From positions 1 to 40,878 of the forward strand of contig DEFM01000035.1 in assembly GCA_002350855.1 (NCBI GenBank): a stretch of DNA of 40,878 nt, read 5' to 3'. Shown piece after piece: positions 7,609-15,883 of the stretch (position 1 is the stretch's first letter; each line of letters opens with the position of its first letter). The DNA is from Prevotellaceae bacterium UBA2852. GTDB taxonomy: Bacteria; Bacteroidota; Bacteroidia; Bacteroidales; Bacteroidaceae. The position numbers were made by a program, and so were the translations under genes. The notes below the pieces were generated by a model that was not told the DNA's origin, searched no databases, and was given only the letters and a program-made list of their open reading frames with translations.

Positions 7609-8526
7609 TTATGAATATAAGTTAAACATATTTTTAATCCTCTCCTTCATCTTTCCTCTCAACTCCTCCGGCTCCAGCACCTCAACTGTATCACCCATTG
7701 CCAACAACTGACTGACCAACTCTGGTGTTATGCACAGTCTATAGGTGAATTCTGCAAACTCACGATATTTGGAGCGACCTTCGGATTGGCTTTTGTGGAG
7801 CGGAGTAGAGCGAAGGTATTCTGCCTGAGTACCGTAGGCGCGAATCATGACTTTCGTGACGGGCAGGTCGTTATTCACAAAGATGCCGACAACATTGGCA
7901 AAGTACTTCCTCGCATCGAAATCTTCAGGCAACTCAAAACTGGTCGAAAGGATTTTCAAGTCAAGAATGCGGTCGAGGGCGATGGTACGCAAATCACGCT
8001 TTTCTTTTATATACCCAAGCAGATACCAACGACGATTGAAAACCGTCAATGCGTATGGCTGGACATGAAACTCCTGCAGATTCTCTCCTTCCTGTTCGCT
8101 TTCATATCGTTGGTAGTCAATCTGCAGTTCAACATTCTTCTGCATTGCCTCAATAATGGAATTCAGGAATGTCGTTCCAAGAGGAATCTCTTCCAGCAAA
8201 ACCCTGTCCTTCATGCTATTAAAGGTTACAAAACCCTGAGGGATGCTATACTTGTGCAGCAACCACTTAGCAACCTTCTGTTTGTCCAGCACCTCTGGGT
8301 TCTTGACATAATATACATTACCATGTGAACGGTCGCATACTATCTCCACACCAAACATTTCCTTGATTCCCTTTCTCTGCTCGTGGAAAGTTCGTAGTGG
8401 TATAGGTCGTCCATCACTGGCTGGGCAAGCATCCCATAACATGTTTATCTCTTCAATCGTCAGAGGACAACTGTTCAGCAACGTGTCGAGGAGCCAAATG
8501 TATCTGTAATATGTTTTGCTAATCAT
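7609..8526 (-). CDS. WYL-domain transcriptional regulator
   Basis: A 305-aa protein with an N-terminal winged-helix-like segment (residues 1-75), a WYL domain around 130-195 that contains IDYQRYE (136-142) and RRWYLLGY (165-172, the WYL signature) followed by ALDRI (183-187), and a C-terminal WCX-like extension to 305. Proteins of this layout (BrxR/CapW type) bind inverted-repeat operators as dimers and often repress defence operons, sensing nucleic acid or nucleotide ligands. It is the first gene of the island's minus-strand run and the only one with a canonical TAnnTTTG box upstream (8634-8641). Its targets are not known; the 12-bp inverted repeat at 4661-4694 is a candidate. Confidence 0.9.
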   Translation of the reverse strand: MISKTYYRYIWLLDTLLNSCPLTIEEINMLWDACPASDGRPIPLRTFHEQRKGIKEMFGVEIVCDRSHGNVYYVKNPEVLDKQKVAKWLLHKYSIPQGFVTFNSMKDRVLLEEIPLGTTFLNSIIEAMQKNVELQIDYQRYESEQEGENLQEFHVQPYALTVFNRRWYLLGYIKEKRDLRTIALDRILDLKILSTSFELPEDFDARKYFANVVGIFVNNDLPVTKVMIRAYGTQAEYLRSTPLHKSQSEGRSKYREFAEFTYRLCITPELVSQLLAMGDTVEVLEPEELRGKMKERIKNMFNLYS

Positions 8527-8633
8527 ATATATTCAGAAGTTTTATGATAACTTTCTCAAAACAGGACCTATTTAGGCGCTGTGGGCTTACCAATGAATGT
8601 ATGCGCTGATGTTTCACATGCACCTATCGGGCG

Positions 8634-8641
8634 CAAAGTTA
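8634..8641 (-). promoter_or_regulatory. -7 box upstream of the WYL gene
   Basis: Minus-strand TAACTTTG matches the Bacteroidota -7 consensus TAnnTTTG, about 110 bases before the WYL start. A clear -33 TTTG at the usual spacing is not present. Confidence 0.4.
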
Positions 8642-8715
8642 CTAAAAATTATACAAAGAGAGGGCTTTACTATAAATGAATCTGCATTTAGAACTCGCAG
8701 AACATGCACAAAGAT

Positions 8716-8751
8716 AAAGGGCAAGTACCTAATTATAGATACTTACCCTTT
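8716..8751 (-). terminator. Terminator hairpin after ppdK
   Basis: AAAGGGTAAGTATCT (8751-8737, minus strand) pairs with AGGTACTTGCCCTTT (8730-8716) over 15 bp, with G-U pairs. It lies 28 bases after the ppdK stop. The T tract is short. Confidence 0.6.
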
Positions 8752-8777
8752 ATATAGCTAATTTTCAGCATCTTACG

Positions 8778-8808
8778 ATTACTCCTCGACTGCTGCCTGT
8801 GCGGCTGC
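8778..8808. repeat. Right att-like repeat (inside intact ppdK)
   Basis: Second copy of the 31-base repeat, forming the last codons and stop of the functional ppdK. An element that brings its own copy of the gene tail leaves the host gene intact, as seen here. Confidence 0.7.
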
Positions 8809-11499
8809 AAGACGTGCAATAGGCACACGGAATGGAGAGCAGCTTGCGTAGTTGAGACCAATCTTAGCGCAGAACTTAACTGAAGATGGTTCACCTCCGT
8901 GCTCACCGCAGATACCGGTGCGGAGATTTGGACGGATTGCGCGTCCCTTCTCAACTGCCATCTTAACGAGCTGACCTACACCGTTCTGGTCGAGTACCTG
9001 GAATGGGTCAACCTTCAGAATCTTCTTCTCGAGGTATGCAGGCAGGAACGATGCGATGTCGTCGCGGCTGTAACCGAAGGTCATCTGAGTGAGGTCGTTA
9101 GTACCAAATGAGAAGTACTGTGCCTCGGTTGCGATGCGGTCTGCTGTGAGGGCAGCACGTGGAATCTCAATCATTGTACCGATTTCGAATTCTACTTCTA
9201 CTCCGTATTCAGCGAACACTTCCTTAGCTGTAGCCTGGATGATGTCCTTCTGCTGCTTCAACTCGTAGAGGATACCGATGAGTGGAACCATGATTTCCGG
9301 CATTGGGTTCTTGCCTTCCTTCTTAAGTTCGCATGCTGCAGAGAGAATAGCACGTGTCTGCATAGCTGTGATTTCTGGGAATGTGATTCCGAGACGGCAG
9401 CCACGGTGACCGAGCATTGGGTTGTTTTCAGCAAGCGATGCAACACGGCGCTGGATAGTCTGGAGGTCAACTCCCATTTCCTTTGCCATAGTTTCCTGAC
9501 CTGCAAGATCGTGTGGTACGAACTCGTGGAGTGGTGGGTCGAGCAGACGGATGTTTACTGGCAGTCCGTCCATAGCTTCGAGGATGCCCTTGAAGTCTGC
9601 CTTCTGGTAAGGAAGGAGCTTAGCGAGTGCTTCTTCGCGTCCCTTAGCGCTGTCAGCAAGAATCATCTGACGCATTGCGATGATCTTCTGGTCGTCGAAG
9701 AACATGTGCTCTGTACGTGTAAGACCGATACCCTTGGCACCGAATGCGCGTGCAACCTGTGCGTCGTGTGGAGTATCTGCATTGGTACGTACCTGAAGCT
9801 TAGTGTACTTGTCGCAGAGGTCCATGAGTTCCTTGAAGTCACCACTGAGTTCAGCTGCCTTAGTTGGAACTTCACCTGCGTAAACCTGGCCTGTAGTACC
9901 GTTGATAGAGATGAAGTCACCTTCCTTGTAAACTACTCCGTCGATTTCTACAGTCTTGGTCTTGTAGTCAACGTTGAGTGAACCTACACCGCTGACGCAG
10001 CACTTACCCATACCACGTGCAACAACGGCTGCGTGTGAAGTCATACCTCCGCGTGCAGTGAGGATACCTTCTGCTGCAGACATACCTGCGAGGTCTTCTG
10101 GAGATGTCTCGATACGAACGAGAACTACACGGTGTCCGTCTGCGTGCCATGCCTGAGCATCGTCTGCATGGAATACGATTTGTCCGCATCCTGCGCCCGG
10201 ACTTGCTGGAAGACCCTGTGCGATAACCTTAGCATTAGAGAGTGCTTTCTTGTCGAATACAGGGTGGAGAAGTTCATCGAGCTTCTGTGGCTCGCAGCGC
10301 ATGATAGCTGTCTTCTCGTCGATTTTGCCTTCGTGGAGGAGGTCGATTGCGATCTTAACCATTGCAGCACCTGTACGCTTACCATTACGTGTCTGGAGGA
10401 ACCAGAGGTGGCCTTCCTGAACGGTGAACTCCATATCCTGCATATCACGATAGTGCTCTTCGAGCTTCTCCTGAATGCCGTTGAGTTGTGCGTAGATTTC
10501 TGGCATTGCCTCTTCCATAGAAGGATATTTGGCTGCACGTTCTGCTTCGCTGATACCTGCACGCTCTGCCCAGCGCTGTGAACCGAGCTTGGTGATCTGC
10601 TGTGGTGTGCGGATACCTGCTACAACGTCTTCACCCTGTGCGTTAACGAGGTATTCACCGTTGAATACGTTCTCGCCGTTTGCTGCGTCGCGGCTGAAGC
10701 ATACACCTGTAGCTGAAGTGTCGCCCATGTTTCCGAATACCATTGCCATAACTGAAACTGCTGTTCCCCATTCGTCTGGAATTCCTTCCATCTTGCGGTA
10801 GAGGATGGCGCGTTCGTTCATCCAAGAGCGGAATACTGCGCAGATAGCACCCCAGAGCTGTTCGATTGGGTCGTCAGGGAAGCTCTTGCCTGTACGTTCC
10901 TTGATGGCTGCCTTGAAACGCTTAACGAGTTCCTTGAGTTCGTCAACAGAGAGGTCCTTGTCGAGTTTTACACCACGGATTTCCTTAACCTGCTCGATGA
11001 TTTCCTCGAATGGATCGATGTCTTCCTTGTTGACTGGCTTCATTTCGAGAACCACGTCACCATACATCTGAACGAAACGACGATAAGAGTCGTAAACGAA
11101 GTGTGGGTTATTGGTCTTGCTAACCATTCCTTCTGCAACTTCGTCGTTAAGACCGAGGTTGAGGATGGTGTCCATCATACCAGGCATTGAAGCACGTGCA
11201 CCTGAACGTACACTGACGAGCAGTGGGTTTTCCTTGTCGCCGAACTTTGAGTTCATAAGTGTTTCGATGTGCTTCACAGCTGCCATGACGTCGTCGTTGA
11301 GCAACTCCATAATCTTCTGCTGACCTACTTCATAGTATTCGTTGCAGCAGTCGGTTGTGATTGTGAAACCAGGAGGAACTGGTACTCCGATGAGGTTCAT
11401 TTCGGCAAGGTTAGCACCCTTACCACCGAGTTCCTCGCGCATCTTTGCGTTTCCTTCGGCTTTTCCGTTACCGAAAGTGTAGACTCTTTTTTGACTCAT
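8779..11499 (-). CDS. ppdK: Pyruvate, phosphate dikinase
   Basis: A 906-aa enzyme that interconverts pyruvate + ATP + Pi with phosphoenolpyruvate + AMP + PPi in central carbon metabolism. The N-terminal ATP-grasp part contains GGKGANLAEM (26-35). The swivelling phosphohistidine domain has GGMTSHAAVVARGMGK, with the catalytic His near residue 489. The C-terminal PEP-binding barrel has the conserved Cys in GICGEHGGEPSS (near 867). Length is usual for the family. It is a single-gene unit with its own promoter (11573-11604) and terminator. The last codons (LAAAQAAVEE) are duplicated at 1062-1100, so this gene's 3' end appears to be the integration site of the adjacent island and may have been supplied by it. 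Confidence 0.97.
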   Translation of the reverse strand: MSQKRVYTFGNGKAEGNAKMREELGGKGANLAEMNLIGVPVPPGFTITTDCCNEYYEVGQQKIMELLNDDVMAAVKHIETLMNSKFGDKENPLLVSVRSGARASMPGMMDTILNLGLNDEVAEGMVSKTNNPHFVYDSYRRFVQMYGDVVLEMKPVNKEDIDPFEEIIEQVKEIRGVKLDKDLSVDELKELVKRFKAAIKERTGKSFPDDPIEQLWGAICAVFRSWMNERAILYRKMEGIPDEWGTAVSVMAMVFGNMGDTSATGVCFSRDAANGENVFNGEYLVNAQGEDVVAGIRTPQQITKLGSQRWAERAGISEAERAAKYPSMEEAMPEIYAQLNGIQEKLEEHYRDMQDMEFTVQEGHLWFLQTRNGKRTGAAMVKIAIDLLHEGKIDEKTAIMRCEPQKLDELLHPVFDKKALSNAKVIAQGLPASPGAGCGQIVFHADDAQAWHADGHRVVLVRIETSPEDLAGMSAAEGILTARGGMTSHAAVVARGMGKCCVSGVGSLNVDYKTKTVEIDGVVYKEGDFISINGTTGQVYAGEVPTKAAELSGDFKELMDLCDKYTKLQVRTNADTPHDAQVARAFGAKGIGLTRTEHMFFDDQKIIAMRQMILADSAKGREEALAKLLPYQKADFKGILEAMDGLPVNIRLLDPPLHEFVPHDLAGQETMAKEMGVDLQTIQRRVASLAENNPMLGHRGCRLGITFPEITAMQTRAILSAACELKKEGKNPMPEIMVPLIGILYELKQQKDIIQATAKEVFAEYGVEVEFEIGTMIEIPRAALTADRIATEAQYFSFGTNDLTQMTFGYSRDDIASFLPAYLEKKILKVDPFQVLDQNGVGQLVKMAVEKGRAIRPNLRTGICGEHGGEPSSVKFCAKIGLNYASCSPFRVPIARLAAAQAAVEE

Positions 11500-11572
11500 A
11501 ATTGATTCGTTAGTTTTATAAAATTGTTATTAAAAATGATTTTTAATTTCATGGTGTGTTAACATGATTTAG

Positions 11573-11604
11573 CAAAAATAGTGATTTAGTACGAGTGTCG
11601 CAAA
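11573..11604 (-). promoter_or_regulatory. ppdK promoter
   Basis: Minus strand TTTG (11604-11601), 20 bases, then TATTTTTG (11580-11573). This is an exact match to the Bacteroidota -33/-7 arrangement and lies about 75 bases before the ppdK start. Confidence 0.75.
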
Positions 11605-11635
11605 TTTTTTGCATCTTTTTTGAAAAAAAATGCAT

Positions 11636-12217
11636 TTACCACACCTTTAACTCGGTATAAAGGCGCTGAATTGGCAATCCCATGACATTAAAATAGGAAC
11701 CTTCGAGTCTTGTGACTCCAATGTAGCCAATCCATTCCTGAATGCCATAGGCACCCGCTTTGTCGAAGGGACGGTAGTTGACGATGTAGTAGTCAATCTC
11801 TTCGTCGGTAAGGTTGGCGAAGGTGACCTGGCTTGTTACGGCAAAGGTTTTCTGTCTATTCTTTGTGGCAATAGTCACGCCTGTTATGACTTCGTGTGTC
11901 TTGCCTGAAAGCTGACGGAGCATTTCCTTGGCAGTATCAGCGTCTTTGGGCTTGCCGAGGACTTTACGGTCGAGATAGACTATGGTGTCAGCGGTGATGA
12001 GGAGTTCGTCGTCGGCAAGAGTGGGTAGATAGGCTGCCGCTTTCTGTGCTGAGATGTGTTTGGGAATGTCCTCATCAACAAGATTGCCGGGATAGCTCTC
12101 GTCTATGCCTTGAAGGGTTCGTACCTCAAATTCCAACCCTAATCCTGAGAGGAGTTCGCGACGTCGTGGCGAGTTGCTCGCCAGTATGATTTTCTTACCA
12201 TCCAAATGCTGTATCAT
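11636..12217 (-). CDS. maf: Maf/YhdE-like nucleoside triphosphate pyrophosphatase
   Basis: A 193-aa protein that begins with the Maf signature [17 protein letters not shown] and contains ADTIVYLD and the KTHEVITGV segment typical of the family. Maf proteins hydrolyse non-canonical or methylated NTPs (dTTP/UTP-type subfamily) to monophosphates and pyrophosphate, a house-cleaning function once linked to septum inhibition. It overlaps kdsC by 23 bases, so the two genes are translationally coupled. It is the last gene of the minus-strand run that begins with the nitroreductase or earlier. Confidence 0.93.
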   Translation of the reverse strand: MIQHLDGKKIILASNSPRRRELLSGLGLEFEVRTLQGIDESYPGNLVDEDIPKHISAQKAAAYLPTLADDELLITADTIVYLDRKVLGKPKDADTAKEMLRQLSGKTHEVITGVTIATKNRQKTFAVTSQVTFANLTDEEIDYYIVNYRPFDKAGAYGIQEWIGYIGVTRLEGSYFNVMGLPIQRLYTELKVW

Positions 12218-12713
12218 CGTTCATCCATTTTGATTGTGCCTTCAGAACCTGTTCTATGATGTCGCGTCCGCAGCCATCTCCACCGTTGAATGGTGATATG
12301 TATTTGGAGATGTTCTTAATCTCCTGTGCCGCGTCGGCAGGGCAGCAGGGGAGTCCAACGAGCATCATGATTTCGTAGTCGGGGATGTCGTCGCCAACAT
12401 AAATTATCTCTTCCGGCTTAAGACTGTATTTGCTGCAGAGTGCCTCAAAGTCCTTGATCTTGACTGAAGAACCGAGGGTGATGTCGGTGAGTCCCAGTCC
12501 TGCATAGCGATGAAGCACGGATTCGGTCTTTGCTCCTGAGATAATGGCGAGGTGGAGTCCGCACTTCACAGCGTACTGAAGGGCATAGCCGTCGCGGATG
12601 TTGACTGTGCGCATAGGTTCGCCATTGGGGTGAAGACTTATGGTCTGATGGCTCAACACTCCGTCAACGTCAAAGATGATGGCTCGTATCTTGGTTAAAT
12701 CATAGTTGATCAT
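12195..12713 (-). CDS. kdsC: HAD-family KDO-8-phosphate phosphatase
   Basis: A 172-aa HAD phosphatase of the small KdsC type: motif I FDVDGVLS (near 14-21), motif [10 protein letters not shown], and motif [15 protein letters not shown]. KdsC removes phosphate from 3-deoxy-D-manno-octulosonate 8-phosphate to give KDO for the lipopolysaccharide core. The size, the lack of a cap domain and the GxxxxIRDGYAL segment match KdsC rather than other HAD enzymes. It overlaps the upstream DUF2520 gene by 14 bases and maf by 23 bases. Confidence 0.9.
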   Translation of the reverse strand: MINYDLTKIRAIIFDVDGVLSHQTISLHPNGEPMRTVNIRDGYALQYAVKCGLHLAIISGAKTESVLHRYAGLGLTDITLGSSVKIKDFEALCSKYSLKPEEIIYVGDDIPDYEIMMLVGLPCCPADAAQEIKNISKYISPFNGGDGCGRDIIEQVLKAQSKWMNDDTAFGW

Positions 12714-13476
12714 AGTCCTGAATGCTTTTGCTTATGATATTATAAATATGTGCTAATTCCGGATGCTGTTCCCTGATCAGAATGTCGATGTGTGCCTGCA
12801 TGACTTTCTGGTCGCGTCGCACGGCAGGTCCTGTCTGTGCCTGGCGTGGCTGCATGTTGTGGAGCTTACCAATAGTCTCGTCGATGAGCGGCAGCATCAC
12901 GCTGAAAGGGATGTTGTGCTCCTGAAGTATCTGTGAAGCTATAGTGGCAAAGTGATTTGGAAAATTGCAGCAGAACACGGCGGCAAGATGCAGGTATTTG
13001 CGTTCGTTGCTGCTGAGTTCGATTACTGTTTTCGTGATTGAGTAAGCCAGATCTTTAACGATGCTCACATCCTCTGGTCTTGATGCTTCAATGAATACGG
13101 GTATGTTGCTGAAATCGACAATCCTTTCCTTTGAGAATGTCTGCATTGGATACATCACTCCTCGACGTTCACAGGTGAATGTGTCCATAGGAATGCTGCC
13201 GGCTGTGTGGAGCCACAACGCAGAAGTTCGTCCCTGGGAAAGAGTAGGGGCGAGCTGAGTGAGAGCGTTGTCGGTAAGTGCGACAATGTAAATATCGGAG
13301 TCGGAGTTGATTGCAGCCAAATCCGTTGTGTATGCTTCGAGACTAAGCTTTTGCGCTAATTCTCGTGCTGATTCTTCTGTACGGCTGTAAACTTGAAGAA
13401 TTTCATGGTTAGCTTTTTTCAAGGCAAGTGCTAAACTGGTAGCTAAGTTTCCTGCGCCTATTAACGTGATTTTCAT
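12700..13476 (-). CDS. DUF2520 Rossmann-fold oxidoreductase-like protein
   Basis: A 258-aa protein with an N-terminal nucleotide-binding motif, [19 protein letters not shown], and a C-terminal helical DUF2520 domain ([38 protein letters not shown]). The family resembles F420/NADP-dependent reductases such as pyrroline-5-carboxylate reductase, but no reaction is established. The ATG at 13476 was chosen because it overlaps the nitroreductase stop as ATGA; an upstream in-frame codon at 13497 lies inside that gene. In Bacteroidota this gene commonly sits next to kdsC and maf. Confidence 0.88.
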   Translation of the reverse strand: MKITLIGAGNLATSLALALKKANHEILQVYSRTEESARELAQKLSLEAYTTDLAAINSDSDIYIVALTDNALTQLAPTLSQGRTSALWLHTAGSIPMDTFTCERRGVMYPMQTFSKERIVDFSNIPVFIEASRPEDVSIVKDLAYSITKTVIELSSNERKYLHLAAVFCCNFPNHFATIASQILQEHNIPFSVMLPLIDETIGKLHNMQPRQAQTGPAVRRDQKVMQAHIDILIREQHPELAHIYNIISKSIQDYDQL

Positions 13477-13994
13477 TTCACTTCCACAGCCTCCCATTTC
13501 AGTTTGTCTTCATCTTGCGGCTTGCGTTCTATGGCAGGATAACCGAAGGCGATGATGCACTCAGCCTCCCATGTGGTAGGATATTGAAGCAGCATGCGGA
13601 GCAGGTCGTTGGCCAGCACTCCTTCATCTTCTCTTCCTCGCAGACGTACCTGTGCCCAGCAGCTGCCAAGTCCGAGGTCGGCTGCCTGATACTGCATGGT
13701 TACGGCTGCTATGCTTGCGTCTTCCACCCAGACGTCGGTGAGTTCTGTGTCCATTAGTACAACTACGGCAAGCGGAGCGTCCTTCACGAAGTCTGCTCCT
13801 GCATTCTTGCATTGCGACATTTTCTCAAGCATGTTCTTGTCGTCAATAACGATGAAATGCCATGCACGGCTGCTCTTTGAAGTAGGCGACATCAATCCTG
13901 CGCGCAGGATGGTCTGCACGTCTTCGGGAGACAGCTCCTTGTCACTGAACTTGCGGATGCTGCGTCGTTTTTGTACTAAGTCTCTGAAGTCCAT
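13473..13994 (-). CDS. Nitroreductase family protein
   Basis: A 173-aa FMN-dependent nitroreductase fold. The N-terminal RRSIRKFSDKELS and the AGLMSPTSKSSRAWHFIVI segment are the FMN-binding signatures. DLGLGSCWAQVR and the C-terminal IIAFGYPAIE complete the fold. The length suits the short, NfsA/NfsB-unlike subgroup common in anaerobes. The substrate is unknown. It starts 4 bases after the DUF4293 stop region and overlaps the DUF2520 gene. Confidence 0.92.
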   Translation of the reverse strand: MDFRDLVQKRRSIRKFSDKELSPEDVQTILRAGLMSPTSKSSRAWHFIVIDDKNMLEKMSQCKNAGADFVKDAPLAVVVLMDTELTDVWVEDASIAAVTMQYQAADLGLGSCWAQVRLRGREDEGVLANDLLRMLLQYPTTWEAECIIAFGYPAIERKPQDEDKLKWEAVEVK

Positions 13995-13998
13995 TTTT

Positions 13999-14487
13999 TT
14001 ACCTTATTCTGTCGAGTGAGCGGACGAGACGTTCGTCCTTGCGGATGTTATGAATCGCCATGATGTTGAGGATGATGCTGATCACAGGAAAGATGGCCAT
14101 AGCGCAGAGCTGGAACTCTACATCTGCCTTTGCGTCCACAACAGCCAGTTTGTTGAGGTAGAGCCATGAGAAGAATCCATAGACAGCTACGTAGCCAACA
14201 AGCAGAATGGTGTTGAAGATGGTGAGTCGCAACTGGTGCATGCGGTGATTGAACATGAATATAGTTGCGATGGTCAGCAGAATAACCAGAATCAGAATAC
14301 ATCCCAACGCCCAAGGACCTGTGCTCGTCATTGCTGTGAACGGTTCCTTGAGTGTGGAGAAACTGAAGTTTGTGAATTCCGCTACGGTGTCCGCACCATT
14401 GGTGAATCGTGCTATAACGGAAAACAACGATACGCTACTCAATATGGCTACTATTGCGAGGTATATCGTCTGAATACGTTGTATCAT
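13999..14487 (-). CDS. DUF4293 family integral membrane protein
   Basis: A 162-aa protein with four hydrophobic segments (about 7-28, 57-78, 87-112, 126-145) and a basic C-terminus KDERLVRSLDRIR. This matches DUF4293, a Bacteroidota membrane family of unknown function encoded beside rpoZ and bamD. It opens MIQRIQTIYLAIVAIL, the usual start of the family. It lies 21 bases after the rpoZ stop. Confidence 0.88.
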   Translation of the reverse strand: MIQRIQTIYLAIVAILSSVSLFSVIARFTNGADTVAEFTNFSFSTLKEPFTAMTSTGPWALGCILILVILLTIATIFMFNHRMHQLRLTIFNTILLVGYVAVYGFFSWLYLNKLAVVDAKADVEFQLCAMAIFPVISIILNIMAIHNIRKDERLVRSLDRIR

Positions 14488-14508
14488 AATAAATGTGTAC
14501 TGATGCGA

Positions 14509-14847
14509 TTAGTACAGATTGTCCTGAACTTCCTTTGTTGGGTTGCGGAAGTAAATCTTGTCGTTTAGGAATTCCTCTGTGGCAATGAGTGTTGGTTTTG
14601 GCAGACGCTCGTAGAAGCGTGAGATCTGAATCTGCTCGTCGTTCTCAAATACTTCTTCAAGATTGTCACTTGTAGTTCCGAATTCCTGAAGTTTTTTAGA
14701 GAGTTCGTCTTTCATCTCTGCAGAAATCTGGTTTGCGCGCTTTGCGATGATTGCCACACTTTCATAAACATTACCTGTCTCCTTGCTCAAGTCGTTGAGG
14801 TTACGAGTAGTAGTTGTTGTTGGAGCTTTAATTTTCTTGAAATCCAT
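14509..14847 (-). CDS. rpoZ: RNA polymerase omega subunit, Bacteroidota type
   Basis: A 112-aa protein with the omega-like segment NVYESVAIIAKRANQISAEM (26-45), which corresponds to the region that clamps the beta-prime C-terminus. Bacteroidota omega is longer than the E. coli form and carries the tail seen here (EQIQISRFYERLPKPTLIAT). It assists assembly of RNA polymerase. The gene lies between bamD (24 bases upstream) and DUF4293, an arrangement conserved in Bacteroidales. Confidence 0.92.
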   Translation of the reverse strand: MDFKKIKAPTTTTTRNLNDLSKETGNVYESVAIIAKRANQISAEMKDELSKKLQEFGTTSDNLEEVFENDEQIQISRFYERLPKPTLIATEEFLNDKIYFRNPTKEVQDNLY

Positions 14848-14871
14848 ATGGTTTTGATTTTTAGTTGTTTT

Positions 14872-15696
14872 CTAATTACGTATTTTTGAATTTGAGTTAC
14901 GGAAAATCTTGTCTGCCTCACTCATGTATTTGCTGTCTGGAAACTCGTTCTTGAATCCGTAGTATTCGTCGATGGTCTGACGATAGCGTTCGTCTGCCTT
15001 GCCCTCAACGCTGTTCTGAGCCAGCTGGTAGCGTGCTCTGAGAATGAGCATGTACAACTCCTCGCGCAGGTTGTTGTAGGGATATGTTTCAAGTGCGTTT
15101 TCCGCAGTAATGATACTTGCCTCGTAGTTGCTACCGCCGTTGGCACAGTTTCCTGTGTAGCTTCCCAGGTTGTAGTAGAGCTTGGCTGCAGCGTATTCTT
15201 TCTCCACAAGTCTGTTCTGAAGTTGGTAAATCATGTCGTTCACTTCCTCACGCTTGTCGCTATAGGGATAGAATTCCAAGAAGTCGCGAAGTGAGTTGAG
15301 TGCGGTATAGGTAGGAGACTGGTCGAGACGTGGGTCGGGCGATTGCAGATATCCTGCCTTTCCGCTGTAGAATCGTGCCAGTTCGGTGAATTCTCCTCTC
15401 TGGTAGGTTTTGTAATAGCGGTCGAAGTAGCTGGTTGCTGTTTCGTAGTCACCCATGTTGTAATAGCACATAGCACACATAAAGAGTGATTCCTCTGCCT
15501 TGTCTGTGCCTTTCAACATCATAATCATGTCTCCAAGGAGTTGCTCGCACTGTGAATACCTGCCGTTGACGTAGCATTGCTTTGCAGCTTCGTATTTGTA
15601 ATCGATATCCTGTGTCTTGTATATCTGGTTATATTCGCTACAAGATATAATTAATAATGTGGCAGATACCAGTATGGTGAAAGTACTTTTCTTCAT
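14872..15696 (-). CDS. bamD: Outer membrane protein assembly lipoprotein BamD
   Basis: A 274-aa lipoprotein: signal peptide with lipobox LIIS-C (Cys19), then TPR-like helical repeats (residues 33-260) with MGDYETATSYFDRYYKTY and SPTYTALNSLRDFLEFYPYS. BamD is an essential part of the BAM complex that folds beta-barrels into the outer membrane. The length and repeats fit the Bacteroidota form. It has a perfect promoter (15729-15760) and starts the bamD-rpoZ-DUF4293 run. Confidence 0.95.
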   Translation of the reverse strand: MKKSTFTILVSATLLIISCSEYNQIYKTQDIDYKYEAAKQCYVNGRYSQCEQLLGDMIMMLKGTDKAEESLFMCAMCYYNMGDYETATSYFDRYYKTYQRGEFTELARFYSGKAGYLQSPDPRLDQSPTYTALNSLRDFLEFYPYSDKREEVNDMIYQLQNRLVEKEYAAAKLYYNLGSYTGNCANGGSNYEASIITAENALETYPYNNLREELYMLILRARYQLAQNSVEGKADERYRQTIDEYYGFKNEFPDSKYMSEADKIFRNSNSKIRN

Positions 15697-15728
15697 TGTA
15701 AATGGATGTCTCTTCCGGAAAATTTGTG

Positions 15729-15760
15729 CAAAATTACTAATTTGTAATTAATTAATCAAA
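15729..15760 (-). promoter_or_regulatory. bamD promoter
   Basis: Minus strand TTTG (15760-15757), 20 bases, TAATTTTG (15736-15729). An exact -33/-7 match 33 bases before the bamD start. Confidence 0.8.
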
Positions 15761-15830
15761 TAAATATTTCGTCTTTCGGCTTTTTTCGGTGTTTTTTTGC
15801 AAAAATTAAATGAAAAAAGGGTTGTGACTA

Positions 15831-15861
15831 TTTCCTGATTGGAGAAAAAAAACTAACTTTG
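15831..15861 (+). promoter_or_regulatory. ssrA promoter
   Basis: TTTC (15831-15834), 19 bases, TAACTTTG (15854-15861). It gives a transcript start a few bases before the mature tmRNA 5' end at 15884. Confidence 0.65.
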
Positions 15862-15883
15862 CGCCACGAAAACTATCTGTTAT

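Larger units (their letters stand above)
1061..8808. mobile_element. Putative genomic island integrated at the ppdK 3' end
   Basis: The segment is bounded by direct repeats of the ppdK 3' end (1061-1091 and 8778-8808, 27 of 31 bases identical, the first 10 fully identical). The left end has a tandem 11-bp repeat and several copies of a 12-bp motif, one of which recurs near the right end; these resemble integrase arm sites. All six genes are on the minus strand, are of accessory type, and several are visibly more AT-rich than the flanks. No integrase or transposase is seen inside, so it would be a defective or trans-mobilised element. The boundaries and mobility are inferred; the repeats are seen directly. 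Confidence 0.65.

Noticed and set aside
8899..11505. Several long plus-strand frames opposite ppdK, up to 191 aa
   Set aside because: They are in antisense frames of a highly conserved gene and have no domain or start context of their own.
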